NCBI GenBank assembly: GCA_036802945.1 | Contig: DAIRVG010000012.1 | Location: forward strand, 6,760-70,759 | Reading direction: 5' to 3' | Length of the DNA: 64,000 bases | Source of the DNA: Gp6-AA40 sp036802945 | GTDB lineage: Bacteria; Acidobacteriota; Vicinamibacteria; Vicinamibacterales; UBA2999 | Shown here: one piece after another, positions 7,280 through 14,745 of the stretch | Layout of the letters: each line of letters opens with the position of its first letter | Position numbering within the stretch: the stretch's first letter is position 1 | Translations under genes and position numbers: made by a program | Notes under the pieces: generated by a model | The model's input: only the letters and a program-made list of their open reading frames with translations | The model's database searches: none | Told to the model about the DNA's origin: nothing

Positions 7280-8309
7280 AAGAATGATCCAGGATGATCT
7301 TCATCCGCTGCCCGCTGTCCGAAGCCAGCATGCCAATCGCGGCTTTCAGCTCGCCGAGCGGCATGACGTCGCTGACGAGCGGCTCGAGCCGCACCTGTCC
7401 GCGTTCCACGAGCGCGATGGACGCCGGATAATCCTCGGCCTTCGCCACGCGCGCGGTGATGAGCGAGATCTCCTTGAAATAGAGATCGTAGAAGGGCAAC
7501 GCGCCCTCCTTGACGGTGTAGATGCCGAACATCTGCACCTTTCCGCCGAAGCGTGTCATGTGCACCGATTCGGCGAGCTGCTTCATCACACCCGTCGTCT
7601 CGATCGTGAGATCGGCGCCGCGTCCCTCGGTGGCGTCCTTCACCTTCTGAATCGCCTCGTCTCCGCCAGGGATCGTGAGATCCGCGCCGAGCTTCTCGGC
7701 CATCGCGCGCTTCTCTGCGCTGCGCGTCACGCCGATCACTCGCGCGCCGCGCGCCTTCGCGAGCTGGACGTGGAGCTGTCCGGTGACACCGAGCCCGAGG
7801 ACGACAACCGAGTCACCCGGAAAAATGGTGACCTGCCGCTGCGCGTGCAGGCAGGTCGTCAGCACCTGGATCATCGGCGCCGTGCGATCGTCAATGGAAT
7901 CGGGCAGGCGGAAGACCTGGCTTGCCGGCACCATCAGGTAGTCGGCAAAGCCGCCGTTGGTGTCACGCCCGATCAGCGTTCCGTTCGGGCAGAGATTCGT
8001 CTGTCCAATCCGGCAGTGGAAGCAGGTGCCGCAGTACGTTTCGGGATCGATGATGACGCGGTCTCCGGGGACGAGCGGCCGGCCAAGGCGGCCCTGAAGG
8101 TCCGCCTCTACGGCAACGACTTCTCCGGCCATCTCGTGCCCCATGATCCGGGGGTAAGTCACCGGGATCGAGCCGCTATAGATTTTCCAGTCTGTTCCGC
8201 AGATGCCGCTGTGGGTGATGCGAACAAGCACCTGGCCGGCGGCCGGCTGGGGCCGCGCGACCTCGTCGAGGACGAGATCGGACGGCGCCCGCAGAACCAT
8301 GGCTTTCAC
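7278..8309 (-). CDS. Zinc-dependent alcohol dehydrogenase (MDR superfamily)
   Basis: Medium-chain dehydrogenase of 343 residues, oxidising an alcohol or polyol with NAD(P). Visible: catalytic zinc ligand region SGICGTDWK, GHEMAGEVV (GHE motif), the structural zinc loop CGTCFHCRIGQTNLC near residues 95-109, and the Rossmann motif VVLGLGVTGQLHVQLAKARG near residue 168. The pattern resembles threonine/sorbitol-type dehydrogenases, but the substrate cannot be assigned. The start is GTG at 8309. It lies between the GlcG-like gene and the D-2-hydroxyacid dehydrogenase on the same strand, consistent with a catabolic cluster. Confidence 0.9.
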   Translation of the reverse strand: MKAMVLRAPSDLVLDEVARPQPAAGQVLVRITHSGICGTDWKIYSGSIPVTYPRIMGHEMAGEVVAVEADLQGRLGRPLVPGDRVIIDPETYCGTCFHCRIGQTNLCPNGTLIGRDTNGGFADYLMVPASQVFRLPDSIDDRTAPMIQVLTTCLHAQRQVTIFPGDSVVVLGLGVTGQLHVQLAKARGARVIGVTRSAEKRAMAEKLGADLTIPGGDEAIQKVKDATEGRGADLTIETTGVMKQLAESVHMTRFGGKVQMFGIYTVKEGALPFYDLYFKEISLITARVAKAEDYPASIALVERGQVRLEPLVSDVMPLGELKAAIGMLASDSGQRMKIILDHS

Positions 8310-8330
8310 TGGGTCACTCCTGAACCGGAA

Positions 8331-8397
8331 AATTCAAGCTCAAAGTGGAAAGTTCAAGTGAGTGGAAAAGTGTGTCACTTCTTACTTTGAACTTGCA
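8331..8397. repeat. Degenerate 'aaagttcaaagtg' repeat between dehydrogenase genes
   Basis: A run of short A/G-rich copies (caaagtggaaagttcaagtg) followed by its inverse (cttcttactttgaacttgc). It overlaps the 3' end of the D-2-hydroxyacid dehydrogenase gene, whose final residues VQSKK are encoded by the repeat. The same family is seen at 51423-51468, 52428-52442 and 62702-62800. Confidence 0.65.
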
Positions 8398-9358
8398 TGA
8401 CCTCAGGGTTCACAGGATTCCGCGGCGGTTTCCCCGAGAGCACAGACACGACCTCCTGCGACGCCTTCGTCTGCAGCTCCACCAGCGATTCTTCCGAATA
8501 GAAGCTGGTGTGAGGGGTGAGGATTGCTTTCCTGTTACCGATGAGCGGCGAATTCACCGGTGGCTCCTGCGTCATGACGTCGAGCGCCGCGCCCGCAATA
8601 TCTCCGGCATCGAGCGCGACCGCGAGGGCCGCTTCGTCAATGATCGGCCCGCGCGCCGTGTTGACCACGTACGCGGTCTTCTTCATCTGCTTGAACGCGT
8701 CGGCGTTGAACAGTCCCTTCGTCTCCGGGACGAGCGGGCTATGAATCGAGACGAAGTCCGACATCTTCAGCAGCTGCGGGAATTCGACGCGCTCGACACC
8801 CGCCTTCGCGAACACCTCCGCCGGCACGTACGGGTCGTACGCAACGACACGAAGCCCGAATGCCTGGGCCTTCGGGGCCACCAGCTGCGGAATCCTGCCA
8901 AATCCCACGAGACCTAGGACGCTCCCGCGCAGCCGGTGGATCGGAACAAAGTTCGGCATCTTCCACGTGCCCGAGTGCACCTGTTCGGTGGCCATCGGGA
9001 TCTTCCGGACGGCGGCGAGCAGCAGCGCCATCGCGTGGTCCGACACCTCATCGATACAGTAGTCCGGCACCTTCGTGACGATAATGCCGGCCTCGGTGGC
9101 GGCGGCCAGGTCGACGTTGTCGACCCCGATGCCGAAGCGCGAGATGATCCGGCACTTCTTCATCTGCCGGATCATGTCGGCCGTGATCTTGGCGTAGGTG
9201 ACGAGGAGCGCATCAGCGCCCGCCGCGACCTTGAGCACGCCCTCGGACGTCGGCTCCGACGCCATCTGCAGCTCGGCGCCGATTGTCGAGAGCACCTCGC
9301 GCGCGGGATCCAGGTTCGGGAAAACAGAGTCGGCGACTGCGACGAGATATTGTGCCAT
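8375..9358 (-). CDS. D-isomer-specific 2-hydroxyacid dehydrogenase (phosphoglycerate dehydrogenase-like)
   Basis: 327-residue NAD-dependent 2-hydroxyacid dehydrogenase/2-ketoacid reductase. Seen: RFGIGVDNVDLAAATEAGI (catalytic-domain hinge), the nucleotide-binding turn GLVGFGRIPQLVAPKAQAFG near residue 150, NTARGPIIDEAAL with the catalytic Arg, the EP dyad in ALDVMTQEPP, and the catalytic His in LTPHTSFYSEES. The last glycine of GxGxxG is proline here (GFGRIP), which is unusual. The ATG at 9358 sits 5 bases after the stop of the M24 gene, so they are probably co-transcribed. A longer reading frame upstream only mirrors the M24 gene. Confidence 0.88.
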   Translation of the reverse strand: MAQYLVAVADSVFPNLDPAREVLSTIGAELQMASEPTSEGVLKVAAGADALLVTYAKITADMIRQMKKCRIISRFGIGVDNVDLAAATEAGIIVTKVPDYCIDEVSDHAMALLLAAVRKIPMATEQVHSGTWKMPNFVPIHRLRGSVLGLVGFGRIPQLVAPKAQAFGLRVVAYDPYVPAEVFAKAGVERVEFPQLLKMSDFVSIHSPLVPETKGLFNADAFKQMKKTAYVVNTARGPIIDEAALAVALDAGDIAGAALDVMTQEPPVNSPLIGNRKAILTPHTSFYSEESLVELQTKASQEVVSVLSGKPPRNPVNPEVMQVQSKK

Positions 9359-9363
9359 CTGGG

Positions 9364-10683
9364 TTATTTCATCGCCTCTTCCATATGCTCCATGCGCGTG
9401 AAGACCACCGGGCCGTCCGCCGTCACGAGCACGTTTTCCTCGAGGCGGGCCGTCTGCTCCAGGTACGGGTGCCCGGCGAACGTCTCGATCGCGAAGTACA
9501 TGTTCTCCTTGATCGGAGCCGGATACTTCATCGAGTACGCGCGCGACATCCACATGCCCTCGTACAGCGTGATGCCGATGCTGTGCGCGAACTGCTGCAG
9601 CGTCACGGTCCCGTACTCGTCGTCGTCGTACGTGGGGAACGCCTTCGCGACATCTGACGTGGTATTGCCCGGCTTCAGCTGCGCGATCCCGGCGTACATC
9701 GAGTCGTACACCTCGCGGTAGAGATCGATTTCCTTCTGGGTCATCTTCATGCCCTGCGCGCCGCCGCACTTGAAGCAGCGCACGAAGTCGATGAAGTAGC
9801 CGGACGGCCCGACCGCGTTGATGTCGACGATCACCAGATCGCCCTGGCGAATGAGCTTGTCGGTTGCCCACCGGCGGTACGGGCTCGTGTTACCGCCCGA
9901 CGCCACGATGATGTCGTAGATGATCTCGCAGCCGCGCTCGAGCATGAACTCGTGCACCTTGGCTTCGATCTCGCGCTCGCGAACGCCCGGCTTCAGCCAC
10001 TCGTACTTGATCTTCCACATCGCGGCGTCACCGATGCTCGACGCCTGCTTCAGCAGCTCGATCTCGTCGCGCGTCTTGATCACGCGCGCCCGCGATACCG
10101 TCGGCCAGCCGTTGACGATGTTCAGCCCGAGCTTCTGAAAGGCCTCGAAGGCCGGCATGTCGAGGTTGTCGATGCCGATCTTCTCCTTCTCGACCTTGTG
10201 TTCCTTCAGCACTTCCATGACGCTGTCGGCCATGCGGCCCGCCATGTACGGCACCGCCCCCTCCGCCCACTGCCACGTGATTGCGGGGCGGATACGGCCG
10301 GCCATCCACGGCAGGTCGATCTTCGCGCACTGCAGGTCCGAGCCCGCCGTCTCGAACAGCGTGGGCTTCCCTTCTGCCGGCACCACCGCGTAACGGATGT
10401 TGATGTTGTATTTCCAGTTTCCCTGGTACGAGGCGGTGGCGTAACGGATGTTGGCGCCCGCAAACAGGACCAGCGCGCCGATATGCTCGACCTTCATCTC
10501 CGCCTGCAGTTTCTCGAGCCGCTCGCGGCGAAGGCGATCGAAGTCGACGCGGTGCTGCCAGTCAGCTCCGGTCTGGCTGTACAGGCGGCGTGGATCCCCC
10601 TGGTGGGGCTTCCCGAGGAAGCTGATGTCCATTCCCGAAGCAGGGTCGATCTTCTGGTCGTTCCATCTCACGAAATCACTCAT
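9364..10683 (-). CDS. M24-family metallopeptidase-fold protein (Xaa-Pro peptidase/creatinase-like)
   Basis: 439 residues with a creatinase N-terminal domain (to about residue 190) and a pita-bread C-terminal domain. The five metal ligands of the family can be assigned: Asp in LVIVDINAVG, Asp in YFIDFVRCF, His in QQFAHSIGI, Glu in YFAIETF and Glu in ARLEENVLV. With ligands intact it should bind two metals, as in prolidase or aminopeptidase P. Metabolic neighbours suggest hydrolysis of a C-N bond in a small molecule rather than general proteolysis; this is inference. The ATG at 10683 was preferred over 10701. Confidence 0.87.
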   Translation of the reverse strand: MSDFVRWNDQKIDPASGMDISFLGKPHQGDPRRLYSQTGADWQHRVDFDRLRRERLEKLQAEMKVEHIGALVLFAGANIRYATASYQGNWKYNINIRYAVVPAEGKPTLFETAGSDLQCAKIDLPWMAGRIRPAITWQWAEGAVPYMAGRMADSVMEVLKEHKVEKEKIGIDNLDMPAFEAFQKLGLNIVNGWPTVSRARVIKTRDEIELLKQASSIGDAAMWKIKYEWLKPGVREREIEAKVHEFMLERGCEIIYDIIVASGGNTSPYRRWATDKLIRQGDLVIVDINAVGPSGYFIDFVRCFKCGGAQGMKMTQKEIDLYREVYDSMYAGIAQLKPGNTTSDVAKAFPTYDDDEYGTVTLQQFAHSIGITLYEGMWMSRAYSMKYPAPIKENMYFAIETFAGHPYLEQTARLEENVLVTADGPVVFTRMEHMEEAMK

Positions 10684-10709
10684 CTCGCACCATCCAAGCA
10701 AATTGGGAA

Positions 10710-10800
10710 ATTTACGAATTGACGAATTGACGAATTGATTTGGCGAATTGAAATGACCAATTCCAATCCATAAATTCGTAAATTCGTCAATTCGTCAATA
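10710..10800. repeat. 'gaattgacgaatt' tandem/inverted repeat
   Basis: The left half (10710-10750) is a tandem run of gaattgac units and the right half (10770-10800) is its inverse (attcgtcaattcgtcaatag), giving a long A/T-rich hairpin. It separates the molybdenum hydroxylase genes from the M24/dehydrogenase genes and is the only clear break in the minus-strand series. Confidence 0.7.
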
Positions 10801-10812
10801 GAAAAAAGGGCT

Positions 10813-11835
10813 TCAGCCGGCAGCTGCAATCTGTTTCGATTCCTGGGCGCGCTTCGCCTTGATGGCGGCGTACACCTTCTCGGCGGTGGCGGGCAACGAA
10901 GTCACGCGCACGCCGACCGCATCGTGAATCGCGTTCAGGATTGCCGCCGCCGTCGACACGCACGTCGGCTCGCCGACACCTTTGGCGCCGAACGGCCCGG
11001 TCTCGTCGTAGTTGTCCACGATGTCGACCTGGATGTCCGGCATGTCGAGAGACGTCGGCATGATGTAGTTGGTGAGGTTGGGATTGATATTGCGGCCCTT
11101 GGCGTCGAACAGCATCTCTTCCTGCAGCGCGAACCCGACCCCCATCGAGATGCCGCCTTCGACCTGTCCTTCAACGAGCATCGGGTTGATGGGCGTGCCG
11201 CAGTCGTGCGACGCGACGACGCGGAGCACTTCCACTTCGCCAGTCTCATCATCGACGTCCACTTCGGCGATCTGGGTGGCGTAGACGTAGGTGGCGAACG
11301 GCTTGCCCTGTCCCGTTTCGGGATCGAGGGCAACAGTCGCGGGATTGAAATAGCCGCTGCCGATCGGCGGCTCGCCGGTGACGATGCGCGCGTGGTTGGC
11401 GACGTCGCCGATGTGCATGTTGCGCTGCGGGTACCCCTTGACGAAGATCCTGTGGTCCTTGGCCTCGAGCTGATTGGGTTTCACCTTCAGCAAGGGCGCC
11501 GCGACATCGAACATCATCAACTTGGCTTTTTCAGCCGCAAGTCGGGCCGCGTTGCCGGTCACGTACGTAGTGCGGCTCGCGATCGCGCCGGTGTCCATCG
11601 GGGTCGTATCGGTGTCGGCCGACACCACGTGGACATCCTCGGTGGCGATTCCAAGTTCCTGGGCCACGATCTGGGCCAGGATGGTGAGCGATCCCTGGCC
11701 TGTCTCCACCGTGCCCGTGAGCAGGGTCGCGGTGCCGTCCTCGTTGACCTTTACCACCGCAGCGCTCGGATTGGCCGCAACGGTGAAGCCAATCGGATAC
11801 CACATGCAGGCGATGCCGCGTCCGCGCCGCTTCAT
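10813..11835 (-). CDS. Molybdenum hydroxylase large subunit, C-terminal half (split gene)
   Basis: 340 residues corresponding to the second molybdopterin-binding domain of xanthine dehydrogenase/aldehyde oxidase large subunits: GTVETGQGSLTILAQIVAQE, EVDVDDETGEVEVLRVVASHDCGTPINP, VEGQVEGGISMGVGFALQEE, and the active-site glutamate in GAKGVGEPTCVSTAAAI. It begins at the point where intact homologues continue from the linker (KRRGRGIACMWYP). It starts at an ATGA overlap with the N-terminal-half gene, one frame away. It should assemble with that half and with the S and M subunits to hydroxylate an aromatic N-heterocycle or aldehyde; the substrate is unknown. Confidence 0.85.
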   Translation of the reverse strand: MKRRGRGIACMWYPIGFTVAANPSAAVVKVNEDGTATLLTGTVETGQGSLTILAQIVAQELGIATEDVHVVSADTDTTPMDTGAIASRTTYVTGNAARLAAEKAKLMMFDVAAPLLKVKPNQLEAKDHRIFVKGYPQRNMHIGDVANHARIVTGEPPIGSGYFNPATVALDPETGQGKPFATYVYATQIAEVDVDDETGEVEVLRVVASHDCGTPINPMLVEGQVEGGISMGVGFALQEEMLFDAKGRNINPNLTNYIMPTSLDMPDIQVDIVDNYDETGPFGAKGVGEPTCVSTAAAILNAIHDAVGVRVTSLPATAEKVYAAIKAKRAQESKQIAAAG

Positions 11836-13235
11836 GCCTGCGCTCCGTGCCCGTTGCTCTTTTCGTTCCAGCCGAAGCGCTGCGCGGCCTGCATCAGTGA
11901 CTCCCTTACGGCCACACTATGCAACGTCTGACCGGTCGGGCTCAGCGAACCTTCCCTGAGCGCGTTGAGCATACGAATCTCGAGCGGATCGATGTTCAGC
12001 GCTTTGGCGATGTCATCCAAGTGCGATTCGTAGGCAAAGCACACCTGCGGAGCGCCGAATCCGCGCATCGCGCCCGTCATGGTCTTGTTGGTGTACACCA
12101 CGAAGGCTTCCGCGTAGAGGTTGTCGATGACGTACGGGCCTGCCGACAGAATGCACGCCTTGCCGAGCGTCGTCTCGCTCCACGAGCAGTAGGCGCCGCC
12201 GTCGAGGACCAGGCGAATCTGGCGCGCCAGGATCCTGCCCTCTTTGGTGACGCCGGTCTTGTAGTCCATGATGAGCGGATGTCGCGTCGTCGACGAGAGG
12301 AACTCCTCGGGGCGCGTGAAGGTGCACTTGACCGGGCGGCCGGTCTTTTTCGACAGCAGCGCGACCACCGGCTCCGTGGTGATCTCGTTCTTGCCGCCGA
12401 AATTGCCGCCGACGATAGTCGCGACGACGCGGACGCGGCTCATCGGGATACCGAGCGTGCGCGCGATGTCCGCGCGGCCGAGCGTGATCCGTCCGAGTGT
12501 TGAATAGACGGTGAGACGGCCGTTGGCGTCCCAGGTGGCAACCGACGCATGGGGCTCCAACGGGACGTGCTCGACCATCTGCGTACGGAAGGTGCCCTCG
12601 AAAATGCGGTAGGACTCCGCAAATCCCTTTTCGACGTCGCCCTTCTTGATGATCTTGTGGCCGTAGATGTTGGCGCTCGGAGCGTGTACTCCGGGTGTCT
12701 CCAGCTTCAAAGACTCGAGCGGATCCAGGACCGGCGTCAGCTCTTCGTACTCGACTTTGATCTTGTCGAGCGCCTCGGCGGCGATCTGCTCCGTCACCGC
12801 TGCCACCGCGGCAACCCCGTCGCCGGCGTAAAACACGCGTTCATCGGCGAGCACCGGCTGGTCCTTCAACGACGGTCCGAACGAATTGACGGGAATATCA
12901 CGACCGGTGATCACCGCCATGACGCCCGGCATGGCCTCGGCTTCCTTCGTGTCGACGCTGATGATCCGCGCGGACGCGACGCCCGCTCGTTTGATCTTGG
13001 CGTACAGCATTCCCGGCAGATAGAAATCGTCGATGTACCTGGTCTGCCCAAGTCCGTGCAGACGGGCGTCGGGCCGGATGGCGCGCTGACCGACGGCGGG
13101 AGTCTGACGACTGGCCTCAGTAACCCGGACTTCGAGAGGGAAGGTCACCAGGGGTGCCGCCGCGGGCGCCCGCATCAACTCCTCGGCGTCCAGCAGCGAC
13201 GATTCTTTCTCTGCGACTACTGTTTTCGTGTCCAT
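11832..13235 (-). CDS. Molybdenum hydroxylase large subunit, N-terminal half (split gene)
   Basis: 467 residues holding the aldehyde-oxidase a/b hammerhead domain (from ARLHGLGQTRYIDDFYLPGMLYAKI near residue 57) and the first molybdopterin-binding domain (VPLEPHASVATWD, ATIVGGNFGGKNEI, TGAMRGFGAPQVCFAYE). It lacks the AYRCSFR signature of form I CO dehydrogenase, so it is not CoxL in the strict sense. It ends with a short polar tail (NGHGAQA) and overlaps the C-terminal half by four bases. About 50 residues precede the hammerhead domain with no recognisable feature. Confidence 0.85.
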   Translation of the reverse strand: MDTKTVVAEKESSLLDAEELMRAPAAAPLVTFPLEVRVTEASRQTPAVGQRAIRPDARLHGLGQTRYIDDFYLPGMLYAKIKRAGVASARIISVDTKEAEAMPGVMAVITGRDIPVNSFGPSLKDQPVLADERVFYAGDGVAAVAAVTEQIAAEALDKIKVEYEELTPVLDPLESLKLETPGVHAPSANIYGHKIIKKGDVEKGFAESYRIFEGTFRTQMVEHVPLEPHASVATWDANGRLTVYSTLGRITLGRADIARTLGIPMSRVRVVATIVGGNFGGKNEITTEPVVALLSKKTGRPVKCTFTRPEEFLSSTTRHPLIMDYKTGVTKEGRILARQIRLVLDGGAYCSWSETTLGKACILSAGPYVIDNLYAEAFVVYTNKTMTGAMRGFGAPQVCFAYESHLDDIAKALNIDPLEIRMLNALREGSLSPTGQTLHSVAVRESLMQAAQRFGWNEKSNGHGAQA

Positions 13236-13282
13236 GGGTCTGTCTATCCTCTCACCCTCTCCCTCTTACTGCCTTACTGCGG

Positions 13283-13774
13283 CTACGCGGACTTCGCCGT
13301 CGCTCGTTCGATGGTCCCTTCGCGTGCGATGGCCTGGATCGCCTCGATCATCTTGGTGTAGCCGGTGCAGCGACACAGATTTCCGGCAAGCGCGTCGCGG
13401 ATCTCGTGCAGCGTCGGATTCGGGTTCTGGTCGAGCAGGGCTTTGGTCGACATGATGACGCCTGGCCCGCAGAACCCGCACTGCAGCGAACCCTTCTCCT
13501 CGAATACCTTCTGAATTGGGTGCAGCCGGTCCGTGGTGGCGAGGCCCTCGATGGTCAGCACGTCGAGACCGTCGACCTGGCCGGCGAGCATCAGGCACGA
13601 GTTGACCAGCTTGCCGTCGACGATGACGGTGCAGGCGCCACAATCGCCGACGTCGCAACCGAGCTTGGCGCCCGTCAGATTGAAGCTTTCACGCAACAGC
13701 TTGAGCAGCGTTGTCTCGGGCGGCACGGATGCCGTGCGCCTTTCGCCGTTGACGTTGATGGTGACGGTAACCAT
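13283..13774 (-). CDS. Molybdenum hydroxylase small subunit, two [2Fe-2S] clusters
   Basis: 163-residue electron-transfer subunit (CoxS/XdhC-type). The plant-type ferredoxin cluster is seen in GCDVGDCGACTV with a downstream NSC, and the second, helical cluster in QCGFCGPGVIM and GNLCRCTGYTKM. It passes electrons from the molybdenum centre to the FAD subunit. It lies 20 bases after the FAD-subunit gene and 47 bases before the large-subunit genes, in the common M-S-L order. Length is normal for the family. Confidence 0.94.
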   Translation of the reverse strand: MVTVTINVNGERRTASVPPETTLLKLLRESFNLTGAKLGCDVGDCGACTVIVDGKLVNSCLMLAGQVDGLDVLTIEGLATTDRLHPIQKVFEEKGSLQCGFCGPGVIMSTKALLDQNPNPTLHEIRDALAGNLCRCTGYTKMIEAIQAIAREGTIERATAKSA

Positions 13775-13794
13775 TGGACTCGCCTTTCGCCTTC

Positions 13795-14679
13795 TTACGT
13801 CTTCTTACGCTTTGCTTGCGCCAGCGCATACGCGCCTTCCAATGCCCGTTTGGTGAGCACTGCGATCATGTCCCGCCGATAGCCGGCGGAGGCGCGGAAA
13901 TCGTTGATCGGCTTGGCATCACCGACGGCAAGGCGACCGGCCTCGGCCATGGCGTCCGGCGTGATCTCGCGACCTTCCAGGTACGCTTCGGCCGACGGAG
14001 CGTGAATCACCTTCGGCGCCACCGCCCCGAGCGCGATCCGCGGCGCGATGAAGACATTCTTGTCCCAGTCGACCCAGAAGCTGGCCGCCACATTGACCAG
14101 TGCGAGCGCCTGTCCCTTGCGTAGACCGAACTTCAGAAAATGAGTCGGCTTGCCGAGGTTCTCTTTCGGAATGATGATCTCGACCAGCAGTTCATCCGGC
14201 TTGAGAATCGTCTTACGAGGCCCGACGAAGAATTCGGTCAGCGGCATCTGCCGGCGGCCGTCTGGGCCCGCGACCGTAACCTTCGCGTCGAGCGCGACCA
14301 GTGTCGGACCGCTATCCATGGACGGTACGGCGGTCACAAGATTCCCGCCCAGGGTCCCGAGGTTGCGGGTCTGCACGGCGCCGATCGTGTGCGCCGCATC
14401 GACCAGCGCCGGAAACATCTCACGGATGAGCGGTGAGCACATGATCTCGGTATGCGTCACCAGGGTGCCGATATTGAGCCCTTCGTCCGTAATCGCGAGG
14501 GTTCTCAGATCCTGGGCGCGCGAGATATCGACGACCACGCCCGGGACATGGGACGAGAACTTGAGATCGGCCAGCAGATCTGTGCCGCCTGCGATCACCC
14601 TGGCGGACGGCGCGTGCTCGGCGAGCAGCTGCACCGCGTGCTCGGAATCCCTCGCGGCAACGAACTCAAATGCTTTCAT
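13795..14679 (-). CDS. Molybdenum hydroxylase medium subunit, FAD-binding
   Basis: 294-residue CoxM-type subunit. The FAD pyrophosphate motif VIAGGTDLLADLK is near residues 34-46, the second FAD motif TRNLGTLGGNLVTAVPSMDSGPTL near residue 105, followed by the CO-dehydrogenase flavoprotein C-terminal domain. It accepts electrons from the 2Fe-2S subunit. The ATG at 14679 (MKAFEFVAARD) starts exactly where the family starts; the frame extends 8 codons further without support. It lies 66 bases after the fused hydroxylase gene, so all five genes may be one transcript. Confidence 0.92.
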   Translation of the reverse strand: MKAFEFVAARDSEHAVQLLAEHAPSARVIAGGTDLLADLKFSSHVPGVVVDISRAQDLRTLAITDEGLNIGTLVTHTEIMCSPLIREMFPALVDAAHTIGAVQTRNLGTLGGNLVTAVPSMDSGPTLVALDAKVTVAGPDGRRQMPLTEFFVGPRKTILKPDELLVEIIIPKENLGKPTHFLKFGLRKGQALALVNVAASFWVDWDKNVFIAPRIALGAVAPKVIHAPSAEAYLEGREITPDAMAEAGRLAVGDAKPINDFRASAGYRRDMIAVLTKRALEGAYALAQAKRKKT

Positions 14680-14745
14680 GCGTTTGGGTTGCGAGGTTAC
14701 CACGCCGGGCTTGCCCGCCTCAACAGCGCCAGCAGCCCCTGACTG

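Noticed and set aside
10813..14679. Form I aerobic CO dehydrogenase (coxMSL)
   Set aside because: The large subunit lacks the AYRCSFR active-site loop; it has TGAMRGFGAPQ as in other molybdenum hydroxylases.
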